A model generated the notes under the pieces. The model worked only from the letters and a program-made list of their open reading frames with translations, was not told the DNA's origin and made no database searches. The translations under genes and the position numbers were made by a program. This document shows, piece after piece, positions 10,701 through 20,183 of a DNA stretch of 64,000 nt. Numbering within the stretch: position 1 is the first letter of the stretch; every line of letters begins with the position of its first letter. Location of the stretch: contig NZ_AP025476.1 in assembly GCF_024347415.1 (NCBI RefSeq), forward strand, positions 124,001 through 188,000. The letters run 5' to 3'. The DNA is from Vibrio crassostreae (GTDB lineage Bacteria; Pseudomonadota; Gammaproteobacteria; Enterobacterales; Vibrionaceae).

Positions 10701-11454
10701 AAACGTGTGGTTAGCTAAGAGCAAGTCGCTAGGTAAGAGCGTGTCGGCAAATAAGCGTATGCCACGTAAACAAGGTCTATCTTCAAAAGGGAGAGGCTTT
10801 ACGTTAATTGAAGTTTTAGTCTCGATCGCTATCTTCGCCACGTTAAGTATGGCGGCTTATCAGGTAGTGAATCAGGTACAGCGCAGCAATGAACTCTCAA
10901 TCGAGCGCAGTGCCCGTTTGAATCAACTGCAACGTAGTTTAGTCATTTTAGATAATGATTTTCGCCAGATGGCGGTGCGAAAATTTCGCACCAACGGTGA
11001 AGAAGCATCATCTAAGCTGATCCTAATGAAAGAGTATTTACTGGATTCCGACAGCGTTGGCATCATGTTTACTCGCCTTGGTTGGCATAACCCACAGCAG
11101 CAGTTTCCTCGCGGAGAGGTCACCAAAGTGGGCTACCGTATTAAAGAAGAAACACTTGAGCGTGTGTGGTGGCGTTACCCCGATACCCCTGCAGGCCAAG
11201 AAGGTGTGATTACGCCTTTGCTTGATGATGTTGAAAGCTTGGAATTCGAGTTTTATGACGGAAGCCGCTGGGGCAAAGAGTGGCAAACCGACAAATCACT
11301 ACCGAAAGCGGTAAGGTTAAAGCTAACCTTGAAAGATTATGGTGAGATAGAGCGTGTTTATCTCACTCCCGGTGGCACGCTAGATCAGGCCGATGATGCT
11401 TCAAACAGTGACTCTTCAGACAGTAATGAGGGGAATAATGACTCATCGAACTAA
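10687..11454 (+). CDS. gspJ: Minor pseudopilin GspJ (EpsJ)
   Basis: Tip pseudopilin of the type II system. From ATG 10687 the protein is 255 residues; the leader is unusually long (about 36 residues) before the cleavage site GRG / [17 protein letters not shown]. The start MWSTKN resembles the Vibrio EpsJ start and overlaps gspI by 14 bases. A GTG at 10741, preceded by AGGTAAG, and an ATG at 10759 are alternatives that would give a shorter, more usual leader. The core ([22 protein letters not shown]) strongly matches EpsJ. Confidence 0.92.
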   Translation: MWSTKNVWLAKSKSLGKSVSANKRMPRKQGLSSKGRGFTLIEVLVSIAIFATLSMAAYQVVNQVQRSNELSIERSARLNQLQRSLVILDNDFRQMAVRKFRTNGEEASSKLILMKEYLLDSDSVGIMFTRLGWHNPQQQFPRGEVTKVGYRIKEETLERVWWRYPDTPAGQEGVITPLLDDVESLEFEFYDGSRWGKEWQTDKSLPKAVRLKLTLKDYGEIERVYLTPGGTLDQADDASNSDSSDSNEGNNDSSN

Positions 11455-12487
11455 CAAGCTTGCACGGACAATGTCTGCTATGGGTCGTAAGCAGCGTGGT
11501 GTCGCGCTGATCATTATCCTGATGCTATTGGCGATCATGGCAACTATCGCTGGCAGTATGTCGGAACGTCTGTTTACGCAATTCAAGCGCGTTGGTAATC
11601 AACTGAATTACCAACAGGCTTATTGGTACAGCATTGGCGTAGAAGCGCTGGTGCAAGACGGCATTAGGCAAAGCTACAAAGACAGTGATACCGTGAACCT
11701 AAGTCAACCATGGGCGTTAGAAGAACAGGTATACCCATTGGATTACGGTCAAGTTAAGGGACGCATCGTTGATGCTCAGGCTTGCTTTAATCTCAATGCA
11801 TTAGCGGGAGTGACGACCACTTCAAGTAACCAGACACCTTATTTGATCTCGGTTTGGCAAACCTTATTAGAAAATCAAGACGTTGAGCCTTATCAGGCCG
11901 AGGTTATTGCAAACTCAACGTGGGAATTTGTTGACGCAGATACCCGAACCACCTCTTCAGCGGGGGTAGAAGACAGCACCTATGAAGCGATGAAGCCATC
12001 TTATTTGGCGGCGAATGGCTTAATGGCGGATGAATCTGAGCTAAGAGCGGTTTATCAAGTTACGGGTGAAGTGATGAATAAGGTTCGCCCGTTTGTTTGT
12101 GCTCTGCCTAGCGACGATTTTCGCTTGAACGTGAATACACTCACGGAAAAGCAAGCGCCTTTATTGGAGGCGATGTTTGCACCTGGTTTAAGTGAGTCAG
12201 ATGCTAAACAGCTAATAGACAAACGCCCATTTGATGGCTGGGATACGGTGGATGCTTTTATGGCAGAACCTGCCATTGTTGGCGTGAGTGCCGAAGTTAG
12301 CAAAAAAGCGAAAGCATATTTAACTGTAGATAGCGCCTATTTTGAGCTAGATGCAGAGGTATTAGTTGAGCAGTCCCGTGTACGTATACGGACGCTTTTC
12401 TATAGTAGTAATCGAGAAACAGTGACGGTAGTACGCCGTCGTTTTGGAGGAATCAGTGAGCGAGTTTCTGACCGTTCGACTGAGTAG
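11438..12487 (+). CDS. gspK: Minor pseudopilin GspK (EpsK)
   Basis: Largest tip pseudopilin, at 349 residues. It has a basic leader ([21 protein letters not shown]) followed by [19 protein letters not shown], and it lacks the Glu at mature position 5, as is usual for GspK. A large alpha-helical domain follows (residues about 100-260). ATG 11438 has GAGGGG close upstream and lies 17 bases inside gspJ; the frame is open further upstream, but those starts have no support. Confidence 0.95.
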   Translation: MTHRTNKLARTMSAMGRKQRGVALIIILMLLAIMATIAGSMSERLFTQFKRVGNQLNYQQAYWYSIGVEALVQDGIRQSYKDSDTVNLSQPWALEEQVYPLDYGQVKGRIVDAQACFNLNALAGVTTTSSNQTPYLISVWQTLLENQDVEPYQAEVIANSTWEFVDADTRTTSSAGVEDSTYEAMKPSYLAANGLMADESELRAVYQVTGEVMNKVRPFVCALPSDDFRLNVNTLTEKQAPLLEAMFAPGLSESDAKQLIDKRPFDGWDTVDAFMAEPAIVGVSAEVSKKAKAYLTVDSAYFELDAEVLVEQSRVRIRTLFYSSNRETVTVVRRRFGGISERVSDRSTE

Positions 12488-13703
12488 CGAACCACAAAGC
12501 CCTGTGCAGTGGTTAGTTTGGTCGACAAGCCAACAAGAAGTGATAGCAAGTGGCGAGTTGTCTAGCTGGGAGCAGTTGGATGAGTTAACGCCTTACGCTG
12601 AAAAGCGCAGCTGTATCGCTTTATTGCCGGGAAATGAATGCTTAATTAAGCGTGTTGAGATCCCGAAAGGTGCTGCTCGCCAGTTCGATTCTATGCTGCC
12701 GTTTTTATTAGAAGACGAAGTCGCACAAGATATCGAAGATTTACACCTGACGATTTTAGATAAAGACGCAACGCACGCTACCGTGTGTGGTGTCGACCGC
12801 GAATGGTTAAAGCAAGCTTTAGACCTGTTTCGTGAAGCCAATATTATCTTCCGTAAGGTGTTACCAGATACACTGGCCGTGCCTTTTGAAGAATCTGGCA
12901 TCAGTGCATTGCAGATCGACCAGCATTGGCTACTGCGCCAAGGTAACTCTCAACGTCAAGGTAACTATCAAGCCGTGTCGATCAGCGAAGCATGGTTACC
13001 GATGTTTTTGCAAAGTGATTGGGTTGTTGCTGATGACGAAGAGCAAGCGACGACTATCTTTAGCTATACCGCGATGCCGAGCGAAGACGTTCAACAGCAG
13101 AGCGGTGCGAATTGGCAAGCAAAGCCTGCGGAATTGGTGATGTCTTTGCTGAGCCAACAAGCGATCACAAGCGGCGTAAATTTACTGACTGGCACCTTTA
13201 AAACCAAATCTTCATTCAGTAAATATTGGCGCGTATGGCAGAAAGTAGCGATTGCTGCTTGTTTGCTGGTGGCTGTGATTGTGACTCAACAAGTGTTGAA
13301 GGTTCAACAATACGAAGCTCAAGCACAAGCTTACCGCATGGAGAGTGAACGTATTTTCAGAGCAGTGCTCCCAGGTAAACAACGTATCCCAACAGTGAGC
13401 TATCTTAAGCGTCAGATGAACGATGAAGCCAAGAAATATGGCGGTTCAGGCGAGGGTGACTCCTTACTAGGCTGGCTAGCGTTACTGCCAGAAACGCTAG
13501 GACAGGTGAAGTCAATCGAAGTCGAAAGTATTCGCTACGATGGCAACCGCTCTGAGGTTCGACTTCAGGCTAAAAGCTCTGATTTTCAACACTTTGAGAC
13601 TGCGAGAGTGAAGCTCGAAGAGAAGTTTACCGTTGAACAAGGGCCATTAAACCGTAATGGCGATGCTGTATTTGGCAGCTTTACTCTTAAACCCCATCAA
13701 TAA
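12456..13703 (+). CDS. gspL: Type II secretion protein GspL (EpsL)
   Basis: GspL anchors the GspE ATPase to the inner membrane. The 415-residue protein has a cytoplasmic actin-like domain (residues 1-250), one membrane segment near 264-285 ([18 protein letters not shown]) and a periplasmic ferredoxin-like domain. I chose the GTG at 12456, which gives (M)[10 protein letters not shown] as in V. cholerae EpsL, because GGAGG sits five bases upstream. The TTG at 12444 is part of that ribosome site region and is unlikely. The start overlaps gspK by 32 bases. Confidence 0.95.
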   Translation: MSEFLTVRLSSEPQSPVQWLVWSTSQQEVIASGELSSWEQLDELTPYAEKRSCIALLPGNECLIKRVEIPKGAARQFDSMLPFLLEDEVAQDIEDLHLTILDKDATHATVCGVDREWLKQALDLFREANIIFRKVLPDTLAVPFEESGISALQIDQHWLLRQGNSQRQGNYQAVSISEAWLPMFLQSDWVVADDEEQATTIFSYTAMPSEDVQQQSGANWQAKPAELVMSLLSQQAITSGVNLLTGTFKTKSSFSKYWRVWQKVAIAACLLVAVIVTQQVLKVQQYEAQAQAYRMESERIFRAVLPGKQRIPTVSYLKRQMNDEAKKYGGSGEGDSLLGWLALLPETLGQVKSIEVESIRYDGNRSEVRLQAKSSDFQHFETARVKLEEKFTVEQGPLNRNGDAVFGSFTLKPHQ

Positions 13704-13723
13704 CCTGCGTAAGGAGATCAGTG

Positions 13724-14212
13724 ATGAGAAATATGATTGAGCCACTCCAAGCGTGGTGGACTTCAATAAGTCAGAGAGAGCAACGATTAGTGATTGGTTG
13801 CTCAATTCTATTGGTGGTCGGTGTTGTTTATTGGGGGCTAATCCAGCCACTCAGTCAGCGAGCTGAACTTGCGCAGAGCCGTATTCAAAGTGAGAAGCAA
13901 CTTCTGGCTTGGGTAACCAATAAAGCCAATGAAGTGGTTGAGTTGCGAGGCAGTGGTGGCATAAGTGCCAGCCAGCCTTTAAACCAATCTGTGCCTGCTT
14001 CTATGCGCCGTTTTAACATCGAGCTGATACGCGTACAACCACGTGGTGAGATGCTGCAAGTGTGGATTAAGCCTGTGCCATTTAATAAGTTCGTTGACTG
14101 GCTAACATACCTGAAAGAAAAACAGGGTGTTGAGGTTGAGTTTATGGATATTGATCGCTCTGATAGCCCTGGGGTTATTGAGATCAACCGACTACAGTTT
14201 AAACGAGGTTAA
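13724..14212 (+). CDS. gspM: Type II secretion protein GspM (EpsM)
   Basis: Inner-membrane platform protein that stabilises GspL. The protein is 162 residues, with a short cytoplasmic N-terminus, a membrane segment near residues 22-40 (LVIGCSILLVVGVVYWGLI) and a periplasmic domain containing FNIELIRVQPRGEMLQVWI, which is close to V. cholerae EpsM. ATG 13724 lies seven bases after AAGGAG; a GTG one codon upstream (13721) is also possible. Confidence 0.94.
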   Translation: MRNMIEPLQAWWTSISQREQRLVIGCSILLVVGVVYWGLIQPLSQRAELAQSRIQSEKQLLAWVTNKANEVVELRGSGGISASQPLNQSVPASMRRFNIELIRVQPRGEMLQVWIKPVPFNKFVDWLTYLKEKQGVEVEFMDIDRSDSPGVIEINRLQFKRG

Positions 14213-14213
14213 T

Positions 14214-14993
14214 GTGAAACGCGGTCTATCTTTCAAATATGGCCTGTTATTCAGCGTCATTTTTATCGTTTTTTTCTCAGTAAGCTTGTTGCTGCATTTG
14301 CCTGCCGCTTTTGCTCTCAAGCATGCGCCCGCTGTGCGTGGTTTAAGCATCGAAGGCGTTGAAGGCACCGTTTGGCAAGGTCGCGCTAACAATATTGCGT
14401 GGCAGCGTGTCAATTACGGCTCAGTGCAGTGGGACTTCCAGTTCTCTAAACTATTCCAAGCCAAAGCCGAGCTGGCGGTTCGCTTTGGTCGTAACAGCGA
14501 CATGAATTTATCCGGTAAAGGTCGTGTTGGATATAGCATGAGCGGTGCTTACGCGGAAAATTTAGTCGCATCCATGCCAGCAAGAAACGTGATGAAATAT
14601 GCGCCGGCTATCCCAGTCCCCGTTTCTATTGCAGGACAAGTTGAACTGACGATCAAACACGCAGTTCATGCTCAGTCTTGGTGTCAATCGGGCGAAGGTA
14701 CGCTTGCTTGGTCTGGTGCAGCAGTCGACTCGCCAGTGGGTTCGTTAGACCTTGGCCCTGTAATTGCGGACATAACCTGTGAAGACAGCACAATTGTAGC
14801 GAAAGGCACTCAGAAGAGTGCTCAAGTAGACAGCGAATTTTCGGCGAGTGTAACACCTAATCAACGTTATACGTCGGCGGCATGGTTTAAGCCGGGGGCA
14901 GAGTTCCCGCCAGCAATGCAGAGTCAACTTAAGTGGCTAGGCAACCCTGATAGCCAAGGTAAGTACCAGTTTACTTATCAAGGTCGTTTTTAG
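14214..14993 (+). CDS. gspN: Type II secretion protein GspN (EpsN)
   Basis: Last gene of the operon. GspN is an inner-membrane protein of uncertain role, absent from some type II systems. The 259-residue protein has one N-terminal membrane segment (YGLLFSVIFIVFFSVSLLL) and a periplasmic domain rich in beta strands (GVEGTVWQGRANNIAW). The start is a GTG with GAGG five bases upstream, one base after the gspM stop. The frame is open upstream into gspM, but that extension has no merit. Confidence 0.93.
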   Translation: MKRGLSFKYGLLFSVIFIVFFSVSLLLHLPAAFALKHAPAVRGLSIEGVEGTVWQGRANNIAWQRVNYGSVQWDFQFSKLFQAKAELAVRFGRNSDMNLSGKGRVGYSMSGAYAENLVASMPARNVMKYAPAIPVPVSIAGQVELTIKHAVHAQSWCQSGEGTLAWSGAAVDSPVGSLDLGPVIADITCEDSTIVAKGTQKSAQVDSEFSASVTPNQRYTSAAWFKPGAEFPPAMQSQLKWLGNPDSQGKYQFTYQGRF

Positions 14994-15030
14994 CTAAACA
15001 GCTAAGGGTTACTAAATTATAAGATATAAA

Positions 15031-15060
15031 AAATGGGCACCTCATTGAGGTGCCCATTTT
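15031..15060. terminator. Bidirectional terminator between gspN and cysQ
   Basis: A perfect stem of AAATGGGCACCTCA with its complement surrounds a very short loop. It has A-runs before and T-runs after, so it should stop transcription of the gsp operon from the left and of nudE-cysQ from the right. Confidence 0.92.
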
Positions 15061-15096
15061 GTTTGAATCGTCGAGAGTTGTAGCGAGCAAACTCGC

Positions 15097-15924
15097 CTAG
15101 TCTTTACCTTGTAAGATTTCTGCCCACGGCAAGTCTGCATCACCAAGCACAATGAAGTTCGGGTTCTCAAGCGTCTCTCTTTCATTATAAGAGAGCGGCT
15201 CTAGCTGAGTGCTTAAGATACGTCCGCCAGCTTCTTCAACAATGCACTGCGTTGCGGCGGTATCCCACTCTCCGGTTGGTCCAAGGCGTAGATAACAATC
15301 CACAGCACCTTCTGCTACTAAACATGCCTTAAGCGCTGCTGAGCCTAGAGGAACCAAATCATAATTCCATGCTGAGCTCATACGGCTGGTGATGCGATTG
15401 ATGTCTTGGCGACGGCTGATCGCCATTGCAATAGACTGGTTTGGTAGTTCATGACGATGCGTTTTGATTTTAACACTGTCATTAAGGTCTGGAATTTTCC
15501 AAGCCCCTTTACCGCTGTATGCGTAATAGCTCACACCAGAAACCGGAGCATACACCACACCCATTACTGGCTTGTTATGTTCAATTAGGGCGATAATTGT
15601 CGCGAAATCACCACTTCTTGCGATGAACTCCTGCGTTCCATCTAATGGGTCAACCAACCAGTAGCGGTCCCACTGAGCGCGTTTTTCTAGGCTAATATCA
15701 GCGGCTTCTTCAGACAACACTGGTATATCAGGCGTGAGTTCACTGAGTTTTTTCGAAATCAGTTTATGCGCAGCCAGATCGGCACTGGTGACAGGCGTGT
15801 CGTCACTCTTGGTGAACTCTTCGTAATCTTTCTTTTCGTAGATCTCTAAGATGAGTTGGCCTGCAGAGCGAGCAACCTCAATGACAGAGGGTAGGAGGTG
15901 AGACAAATCTTTTGTTGTTGGCAT
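15097..15924 (-). CDS. cysQ: 3'(2'),5'-bisphosphate nucleotidase CysQ
   Basis: Hydrolyses 3'-phosphoadenosine 5'-phosphate (PAP), the by-product of sulfate assimilation, to AMP and phosphate. The 275-residue inositol-monophosphatase-fold protein shows the metal-binding motifs: SEEA near residue 71, WLVDPLDGTQEF near 88 and a GEWDTAA signature near 221. All are intact. It follows nudE by about 35 bases and the two form a likely operon that ends at the 15031-15060 terminator. Confidence 0.95.
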   Translation of the reverse strand: MPTTKDLSHLLPSVIEVARSAGQLILEIYEKKDYEEFTKSDDTPVTSADLAAHKLISKKLSELTPDIPVLSEEAADISLEKRAQWDRYWLVDPLDGTQEFIARSGDFATIIALIEHNKPVMGVVYAPVSGVSYYAYSGKGAWKIPDLNDSVKIKTHRHELPNQSIAMAISRRQDINRITSRMSSAWNYDLVPLGSAALKACLVAEGAVDCYLRLGPTGEWDTAATQCIVEEAGGRILSTQLEPLSYNERETLENPNFIVLGDADLPWAEILQGKD

Positions 15925-15959
15925 AAATATTCTCTTACTCTTCGAGTGCGCTTATGGCT

Positions 15960-16511
15960 TTAGTTGTTATTTAGCGAGCGAAGGGTCAATAGTAGGGCGG
16001 TAATACTGCGAGCCTCACAGAAGTCGAGATGCGTTAATAGCTCTTCGGCTTGAGCAAGCGGCCAGCGCACAATGTCCAGTGGTTCAGGTTCATCACCTTC
16101 TAGCTTCTCTGGGTAGAGGTCTTCTGCGATAAACAGCGTCATTTTGCTAGAAAAATAAGAGGGAGCGAGGATCACTTCCTTGAGTGGAGTGAGTTTGTTA
16201 GCCCCAAAGCCAATCTCTTCTTTGAGTTCACGAACCGCGGCGTCACTTGGTTGTTCACCTGGATCAATCAGCCCTTTTGGAAAGCCGAGTTCATAGCGTT
16301 CTGTGCCCGCTGCGTACTCCCGTACCAACAGAATATCGCCTTGCTCAGTAATCGGAACCATCATTACTGCGTTGCGGCCGCTAGGCTTCATGCGTTCGTA
16401 AGTGCGCTCTTCACCGTTTGAAAAGCGTAAATCGAGAGACTCGATAGAGAATAGTTTTGATTGAGCGACAGTTTGCTGAGCCAAAATTTCTGGCTTGGTC
16501 CTTTTTGTCAT
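15960..16511 (-). CDS. nudE: ADP-sugar/ADP compounds hydrolase NudE (Nudix)
   Basis: Nudix enzyme that splits ADP-ribose, Ap3A, NADH and similar ADP compounds. The 183-residue protein contains a complete Nudix box near residues 78-100 (GLIDPGEQ...RELKEEIGF), with the catalytic REXXEE glutamates. Position directly upstream of cysQ is the usual arrangement in gamma-proteobacteria. The exact substrate is inferred from family and neighbours. Confidence 0.92.
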   Translation of the reverse strand: MTKRTKPEILAQQTVAQSKLFSIESLDLRFSNGEERTYERMKPSGRNAVMMVPITEQGDILLVREYAAGTERYELGFPKGLIDPGEQPSDAAVRELKEEIGFGANKLTPLKEVILAPSYFSSKMTLFIAEDLYPEKLEGDEPEPLDIVRWPLAQAEELLTHLDFCEARSITALLLTLRSLNNN

Positions 16512-16753
16512 TGCGCTCGCTCCTTAGCTCATTGGAATTCTTTCTTATAAAGTCATTCTAATATAGGGGAAATAGAGTTGAGTTCCTAGATCCGAGTTTT
16601 CATATCCGAGAATTATTGAAGCAGGAACCGATTGCGATCACTTGAATACCTTACTCAAGATGGTAACGAGGCGAGAATATGGGTGAGGAGCATAAGGAAT
16701 ACAAGAGCATAGGAAGCTTGGATTAGAGTGTGTATGCTCAACCCGAAAACAAA

Positions 16754-16785
16754 AAAGGTTGATGCTCACGCATCAACCTTTCAAA
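16754..16785 (-). terminator. Terminator downstream of nfuA
   Basis: A perfect stem AAAGGTTGATGC pairs across a four-base loop, in a region of A and T runs. Read on the minus strand it begins about 28 bases after the nfuA stop and ends in TTTTTTG. The rest of the 298-base space up to nudE holds no gene that I can see. Confidence 0.88.
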
Positions 16786-16809
16786 TAACGACTAACACTA
16801 AATCAGAGA

Positions 16810-17394
16810 TTAGTAGTAAGAGTGCTCACCACGATCGTGCTCAGTTGCATCACGAACAGCAGTCAGTTCACCTTCGAATTGTTGAAGAAGTTCTTTCTCG
16901 ATGCCTTCTTTTAGAGTCACATCAACCATAGAACAACCGTTACAACCACCGCCGAATGCTACGATAGCAGCACCGTCTTCAGTGATTTCTACCAAGCTAA
17001 CGTGACCACCGTGACCAGCAAGTTGTGGGTTAACTTGTGTTTGAATTGCGTATTCAACGCGTTCTAGAAGCGGTGCATCATCAGATACCTTACGCATTTT
17101 AGCATTTGGTGCTTTAAGCGTTAGTTGAGAGCCCATTTTGTCAGTCACGAAGTCAATCTCAGCTTCGTCTAGGAATGGTAGGCTTAACTCATCTACGTAT
17201 GCAGAGAATGCTTCGAAAGAAAGTTTTGTATCAGACGCTTCGATAGCATCTGTTGGACAGTAAGAAACACCACACTCAGCGTTTTGTGTGCCTGGATTTA
17301 CCACGAACACACGAATGTTTGTACCTTCAGGCTGCTGTGACAGCAGATTGGCAAAGTGAGTTTGAGCTGTTTCTGTAATAGTAATATTTGACAC
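16810..17394 (-). CDS. nfuA: Fe-S biogenesis scaffold/carrier NfuA
   Basis: Carries [4Fe-4S] clusters to target enzymes under stress. The 194-residue protein has an N-terminal degenerate A-type domain (residues 1-100, with [10 protein letters not shown]) and a C-terminal Nfu domain with the cluster-binding CNGC near residue 150. The GTG at 17394 gives (M)[17 protein letters not shown], as in the Vibrio protein, and AGGTA lies upstream. The frame is open to 17568, but that extension overlaps comF and lacks homology. Confidence 0.95.
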   Translation of the reverse strand: MSNITITETAQTHFANLLSQQPEGTNIRVFVVNPGTQNAECGVSYCPTDAIEASDTKLSFEAFSAYVDELSLPFLDEAEIDFVTDKMGSQLTLKAPNAKMRKVSDDAPLLERVEYAIQTQVNPQLAGHGGHVSLVEITEDGAAIVAFGGGCNGCSMVDVTLKEGIEKELLQQFEGELTAVRDATEHDRGEHSYY

Positions 17395-17503
17395 GACGAA
17401 TACCTGAGTAGATTTGTAGGTTATTAGCGCCATTCTACTCCTGTCAGATTTGTAATTCAGCCCTTTTTTGTTGGATTGCTGTACAAGTAGTGATTCACAG
17501 CTT

Positions 17504-18217
17504 TTATCCAGAGGGCTCAGGAGTGCGGCAGATGCAGTAAATATCAATCCTTTTAACGCCCACTTCAAGTAGTAATTGGCATAATTGATACACAGTACTG
17601 CCGGTGGTTACAACATCATCAATTATCGCGACGTGAGAGGGGATAGTTCCTTGAAAGTCTTGTTTTCGCAGCGCAAAAGCGCTCTTTAGATTGTGTAATC
17701 GTGCGGATTTAGTCAGCCCCTGCTGGGAAGCTGTTGAGCGAATTCGACGAAACAACACCTCATCTTTAACGCCAAGCTCTTGAGCTGTGTAATTGGCCAG
17801 TAGCTGACTTTGATTAAAGCCGCGATGGGTGTATCGGCGCCAATGCAGCGGTACGCTGGTGAGCAACGGAGCCGGTTGATCGATACGTGATGCCAATAGC
17901 TTAGACAGATCACGTGCAAACCAAAACTTATCAGCGTATTTCATTTGTTGGATATAGCCTGCTGTTGGGAAGGTGTAATCACCGACGCAATAGAGCCGAT
18001 GCCAAAGCGGAGGATTAGCTAAGCACTCACCACATTGATCGACAGTGGTCAGTGTTTTTAAGCCACATCTTTGACAGCGTGGTACAGGTTCAAAGAGCTT
18101 GAGACAAGAATTGCACCATCGAGGATGTGCGTCTTCGGGAAGCTTATCGAGCTTACACAGGTGGCATTGAGGTGTGACCAGACGTGGTGTGTGTTTTTGT
18201 AGCCAATCGGATAACAT
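17504..18217 (-). CDS. comF: ComF-family phosphoribosyltransferase (GntX-like)
   Basis: ComF proteins are needed for DNA uptake in naturally competent bacteria; the E. coli homologue GntX sits in the same bioH-gntX-nfuA neighbourhood. The 237-residue protein has N-terminal zinc-finger-like cysteine pairs (CHLC, CNSC, CQRC, CGEC at residues about 18-66) and a C-terminal phosphoribosyltransferase fold with the signature [14 protein letters not shown] near 195. It is divergent from bioH and runs toward nfuA. Confidence 0.92.
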   Translation of the reverse strand: MLSDWLQKHTPRLVTPQCHLCKLDKLPEDAHPRWCNSCLKLFEPVPRCQRCGLKTLTTVDQCGECLANPPLWHRLYCVGDYTFPTAGYIQQMKYADKFWFARDLSKLLASRIDQPAPLLTSVPLHWRRYTHRGFNQSQLLANYTAQELGVKDEVLFRRIRSTASQQGLTKSARLHNLKSAFALRKQDFQGTIPSHVAIIDDVVTTGSTVYQLCQLLLEVGVKRIDIYCICRTPEPSG

Positions 18218-18310
18218 AGCTTGCGATGCTTTTGGGTTATGGTGTTCCTTTTGCTAACCATACTGAAAAGCACGGATTATCGCTGACGGAAAAAGTAGGG
18301 AATATTGAGA

Positions 18311-19087
18311 ATGAGTGACGCGTTATATTGGCATGTTTCTGGGCAAGGGCCTGATTTAGTACTGGTTCATGGCTGGGGAATGAACGGTGCGGTGTGGCAA
18401 CAAACCGTTAATGCATTACAAGCTGATTTCCGAGTGCATGTTGTCGATTTACCAGGGTATGGACACAGCGCACACTGCCACGCTCAAGATCTTGAAGAGA
18501 TTGCTCAGCAACTGTTGGCCGAAGCGCCTAAACAAGCGATCTGGGTGGGTTGGTCGCTCGGTGGTTTGGTCGCAACGCACATGGCTCTTCATCACTCAGA
18601 TTACGTGAGCAAGCTTGTGACTGTCGCCAGTTCTCCTAAATTCGCTGCTGCTAAAGAGCCCGTATTATGGCGAGGTATTCAGCCAAACGTATTAAGCGCA
18701 TTCACCGAACAGCTGGTGGAAGACTTCCAAACCACCATCGAACGCTTTATGGCATTGCAAGCCATGGGTAGCCCTTCAGCAAGACAAGATGTAAAACAGC
18801 TCAAGCAAGCGGTGCTGTCTCGCCCGTTGCCGAACCCTGAATCATTATTAGCAGGATTAAAGATGCTGTCGGACGTCGACCTGCGTGAACAATTGCCTGA
18901 GATTTCAGTGCCTATGTTGCGCTTGTATGGTCGATTAGATGGATTGGTGCCAATCAAGGTGGCCAAAGATTTGGGCAATGCTCTGCCTCATACTGAGCAA
19001 TACATCTTCACGCAGTCTTCACATGCGCCGTTTATGACCGAAGCCGATGCCTTTTGCAGTGAACTGGTCAGCTTCGCCCAAAAATAA
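18311..19087 (+). CDS. bioH: Pimeloyl-[ACP] methyl ester carboxylesterase BioH
   Basis: Removes the methyl group from pimeloyl-ACP methyl ester and so ends fatty-acid-like synthesis of the biotin precursor. The 258-residue alpha/beta hydrolase has the oxyanion region HGWGMNG near residue 20, the nucleophile motif GWSLGG near 80, Asp in LYGRLDGLVP near 205 and catalytic His in SSHAPF near 235. ATG 18311 is preferred over a TTG two codons earlier because it matches the family start. The neighbouring gene order is conserved with E. coli. Confidence 0.94.
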   Translation: MSDALYWHVSGQGPDLVLVHGWGMNGAVWQQTVNALQADFRVHVVDLPGYGHSAHCHAQDLEEIAQQLLAEAPKQAIWVGWSLGGLVATHMALHHSDYVSKLVTVASSPKFAAAKEPVLWRGIQPNVLSAFTEQLVEDFQTTIERFMALQAMGSPSARQDVKQLKQAVLSRPLPNPESLLAGLKMLSDVDLREQLPEISVPMLRLYGRLDGLVPIKVAKDLGNALPHTEQYIFTQSSHAPFMTEADAFCSELVSFAQK

Positions 19088-19124
19088 TCGCTAAATTTAT
19101 CGCCGGCTTGGTCGATATATAACC

Positions 19125-19290
19125 TAATACCAATCACAGTAAGTAAGTGTTCAAAAATAGTGTAGGAAAAAGGCTAGAGAACAAGGCAGAGCTTTTTGAT
19201 AAGTAGTTATTCTACAATCAAAAGTTCTAACGCCGTTATCGAGCGTTTTAACAAGCTAGGTTGAGCAGTTATTTACCACGATTGGTATAA
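19125..19290. repeat. Vibrio-type intergenic repeat with inverted ends
   Basis: An element of about 166 bases lies downstream of bioH and is bounded by TAATACCAATCA and CGATTGGTATAA, which are near-perfect inverted copies. No open reading frame or transposase is inside. It looks like a miniature inverted-repeat element. The rest of the 341-base space holds a weak hairpin and the leader of the next gene. Confidence 0.6.
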
Positions 19291-19428
19291 CACCAATGTA
19301 CAGCATGATACTCAGACCTAACTCTCTCCTGAGCTGATTGCGGTAAGTTGGGCTATGCCTGTTGTGCTGACTCGCAGTACAACAGCGTTATAGCAATAAC
19401 GATGGGCGATTCTTGAGGAGAGTTCGCG

Positions 19429-19902
19429 ATGATTGTGTCACCTGCAACTGCAGTGAGTGTGCCACTAATCGCCCCGTCCGTTAATGTGCAAACAGAGCAA
19501 GTTGCGCGTGATAATAGAGTTCGAGAACCTGTCGCTCCCGCCGTAGCATTGGCAAAAACCAATGCAGAGCGAAAGGTAAAGTCGGACGATAAGCGAAGGC
19601 AGCAGTCGGCTTGGGATCCTTCAGACCATCCGGGTTATGAAATGGAGAACGAGTCAGAGGCCAATTCGATTAGCCAAGAAGAGCCACAAGATCCTTTTGA
19701 TAGGCTGTTCAGCTTGTTGGCACTGAGAACTTACAGTGCTGACCAAGGAAAAGGCTATACCATGCGTTTTCGCCTGCCAAAGCATGTTTTAGATGCGGCG
19801 ATTCAGGAGGGACAGATGGAGAAACGACGTAAGGTCATAAAATATCATTATGGTCATGCTGTTGCGCCTCATGCTCCATCAGAAATGCTGATTGTGTTGT
19901 AA
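19429..19902 (+). CDS. Conserved-looking hypothetical protein, 157 residues
   Basis: I do not recognise this gene. It has a strong ribosome site (GAGGAG about nine bases upstream) and Vibrio-like codon use, so it is probably real. The N-terminal half is low in complexity and variable-looking (many Ala, Val, Pro and charged residues, ending in SDDKRRQQSAWDP). The C-terminal half looks folded (DPFDRLFSLLALRTYSADQG, then RFRLPKHVLDAAIQ). No membrane segment or signal peptide is evident. It stands alone between two repeat elements, convergent with tex. Confidence 0.7.
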   Translation: MIVSPATAVSVPLIAPSVNVQTEQVARDNRVREPVAPAVALAKTNAERKVKSDDKRRQQSAWDPSDHPGYEMENESEANSISQEEPQDPFDRLFSLLALRTYSADQGKGYTMRFRLPKHVLDAAIQEGQMEKRRKVIKYHYGHAVAPHAPSEMLIVL

Positions 19903-20063
19903 TTATACTCTTCATACTTGAAGCCGCAGCGTTGTTAACTGCGTAAGTTCACCGGAACGCCGGCCGCCCTAAGCACATAGAACCCCTATGCTCATAGGGA
20001 TGAACTTCATTCCTTTGTAAGGAAAAGGTTGCCTAGCTGCAACCCCAATTATTTCGAGTATAA
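19903..20063. repeat. Intergenic repeat with inverted ends and central palindrome
   Basis: An element of about 161 bases begins directly after the previous stop codon. Its ends TTATACTC and GAGTATAA are perfect inverted copies. A central palindrome CCCTATGCTCATAGGG (19984-19999) is repeated exactly at 37411-37426. It contains no credible gene. Confidence 0.6.
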
Positions 20064-20111
20064 AATACGTAGAATACAGCTCAGCTTCGATGTCTTTTTT
20101 GAACACATAAT

Positions 20112-20146
20112 AAAAACCTGCATACCCTAAGGGATGCAGGTTTTTT
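20112..20146. terminator. Terminator downstream of tex
   Basis: The stem AAAAACCTGCAT pairs with ATGCAGGTTTTT around a ten-base, partly paired loop, with T-runs on both strands. It lies about 38 bases after the tex stop on the minus strand and may also stop transcription from the left. Confidence 0.88.
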
Positions 20147-20183
20147 GTTTTAAGCACATCAGCTTTTTAGATGAGCTAATGGA

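Noticed and set aside
17395..17568. 58-residue N-terminal extension of NfuA
   Set aside because: It overlaps comF, lacks homology to the family and the GTG at 17394 gives the standard Vibrio start.
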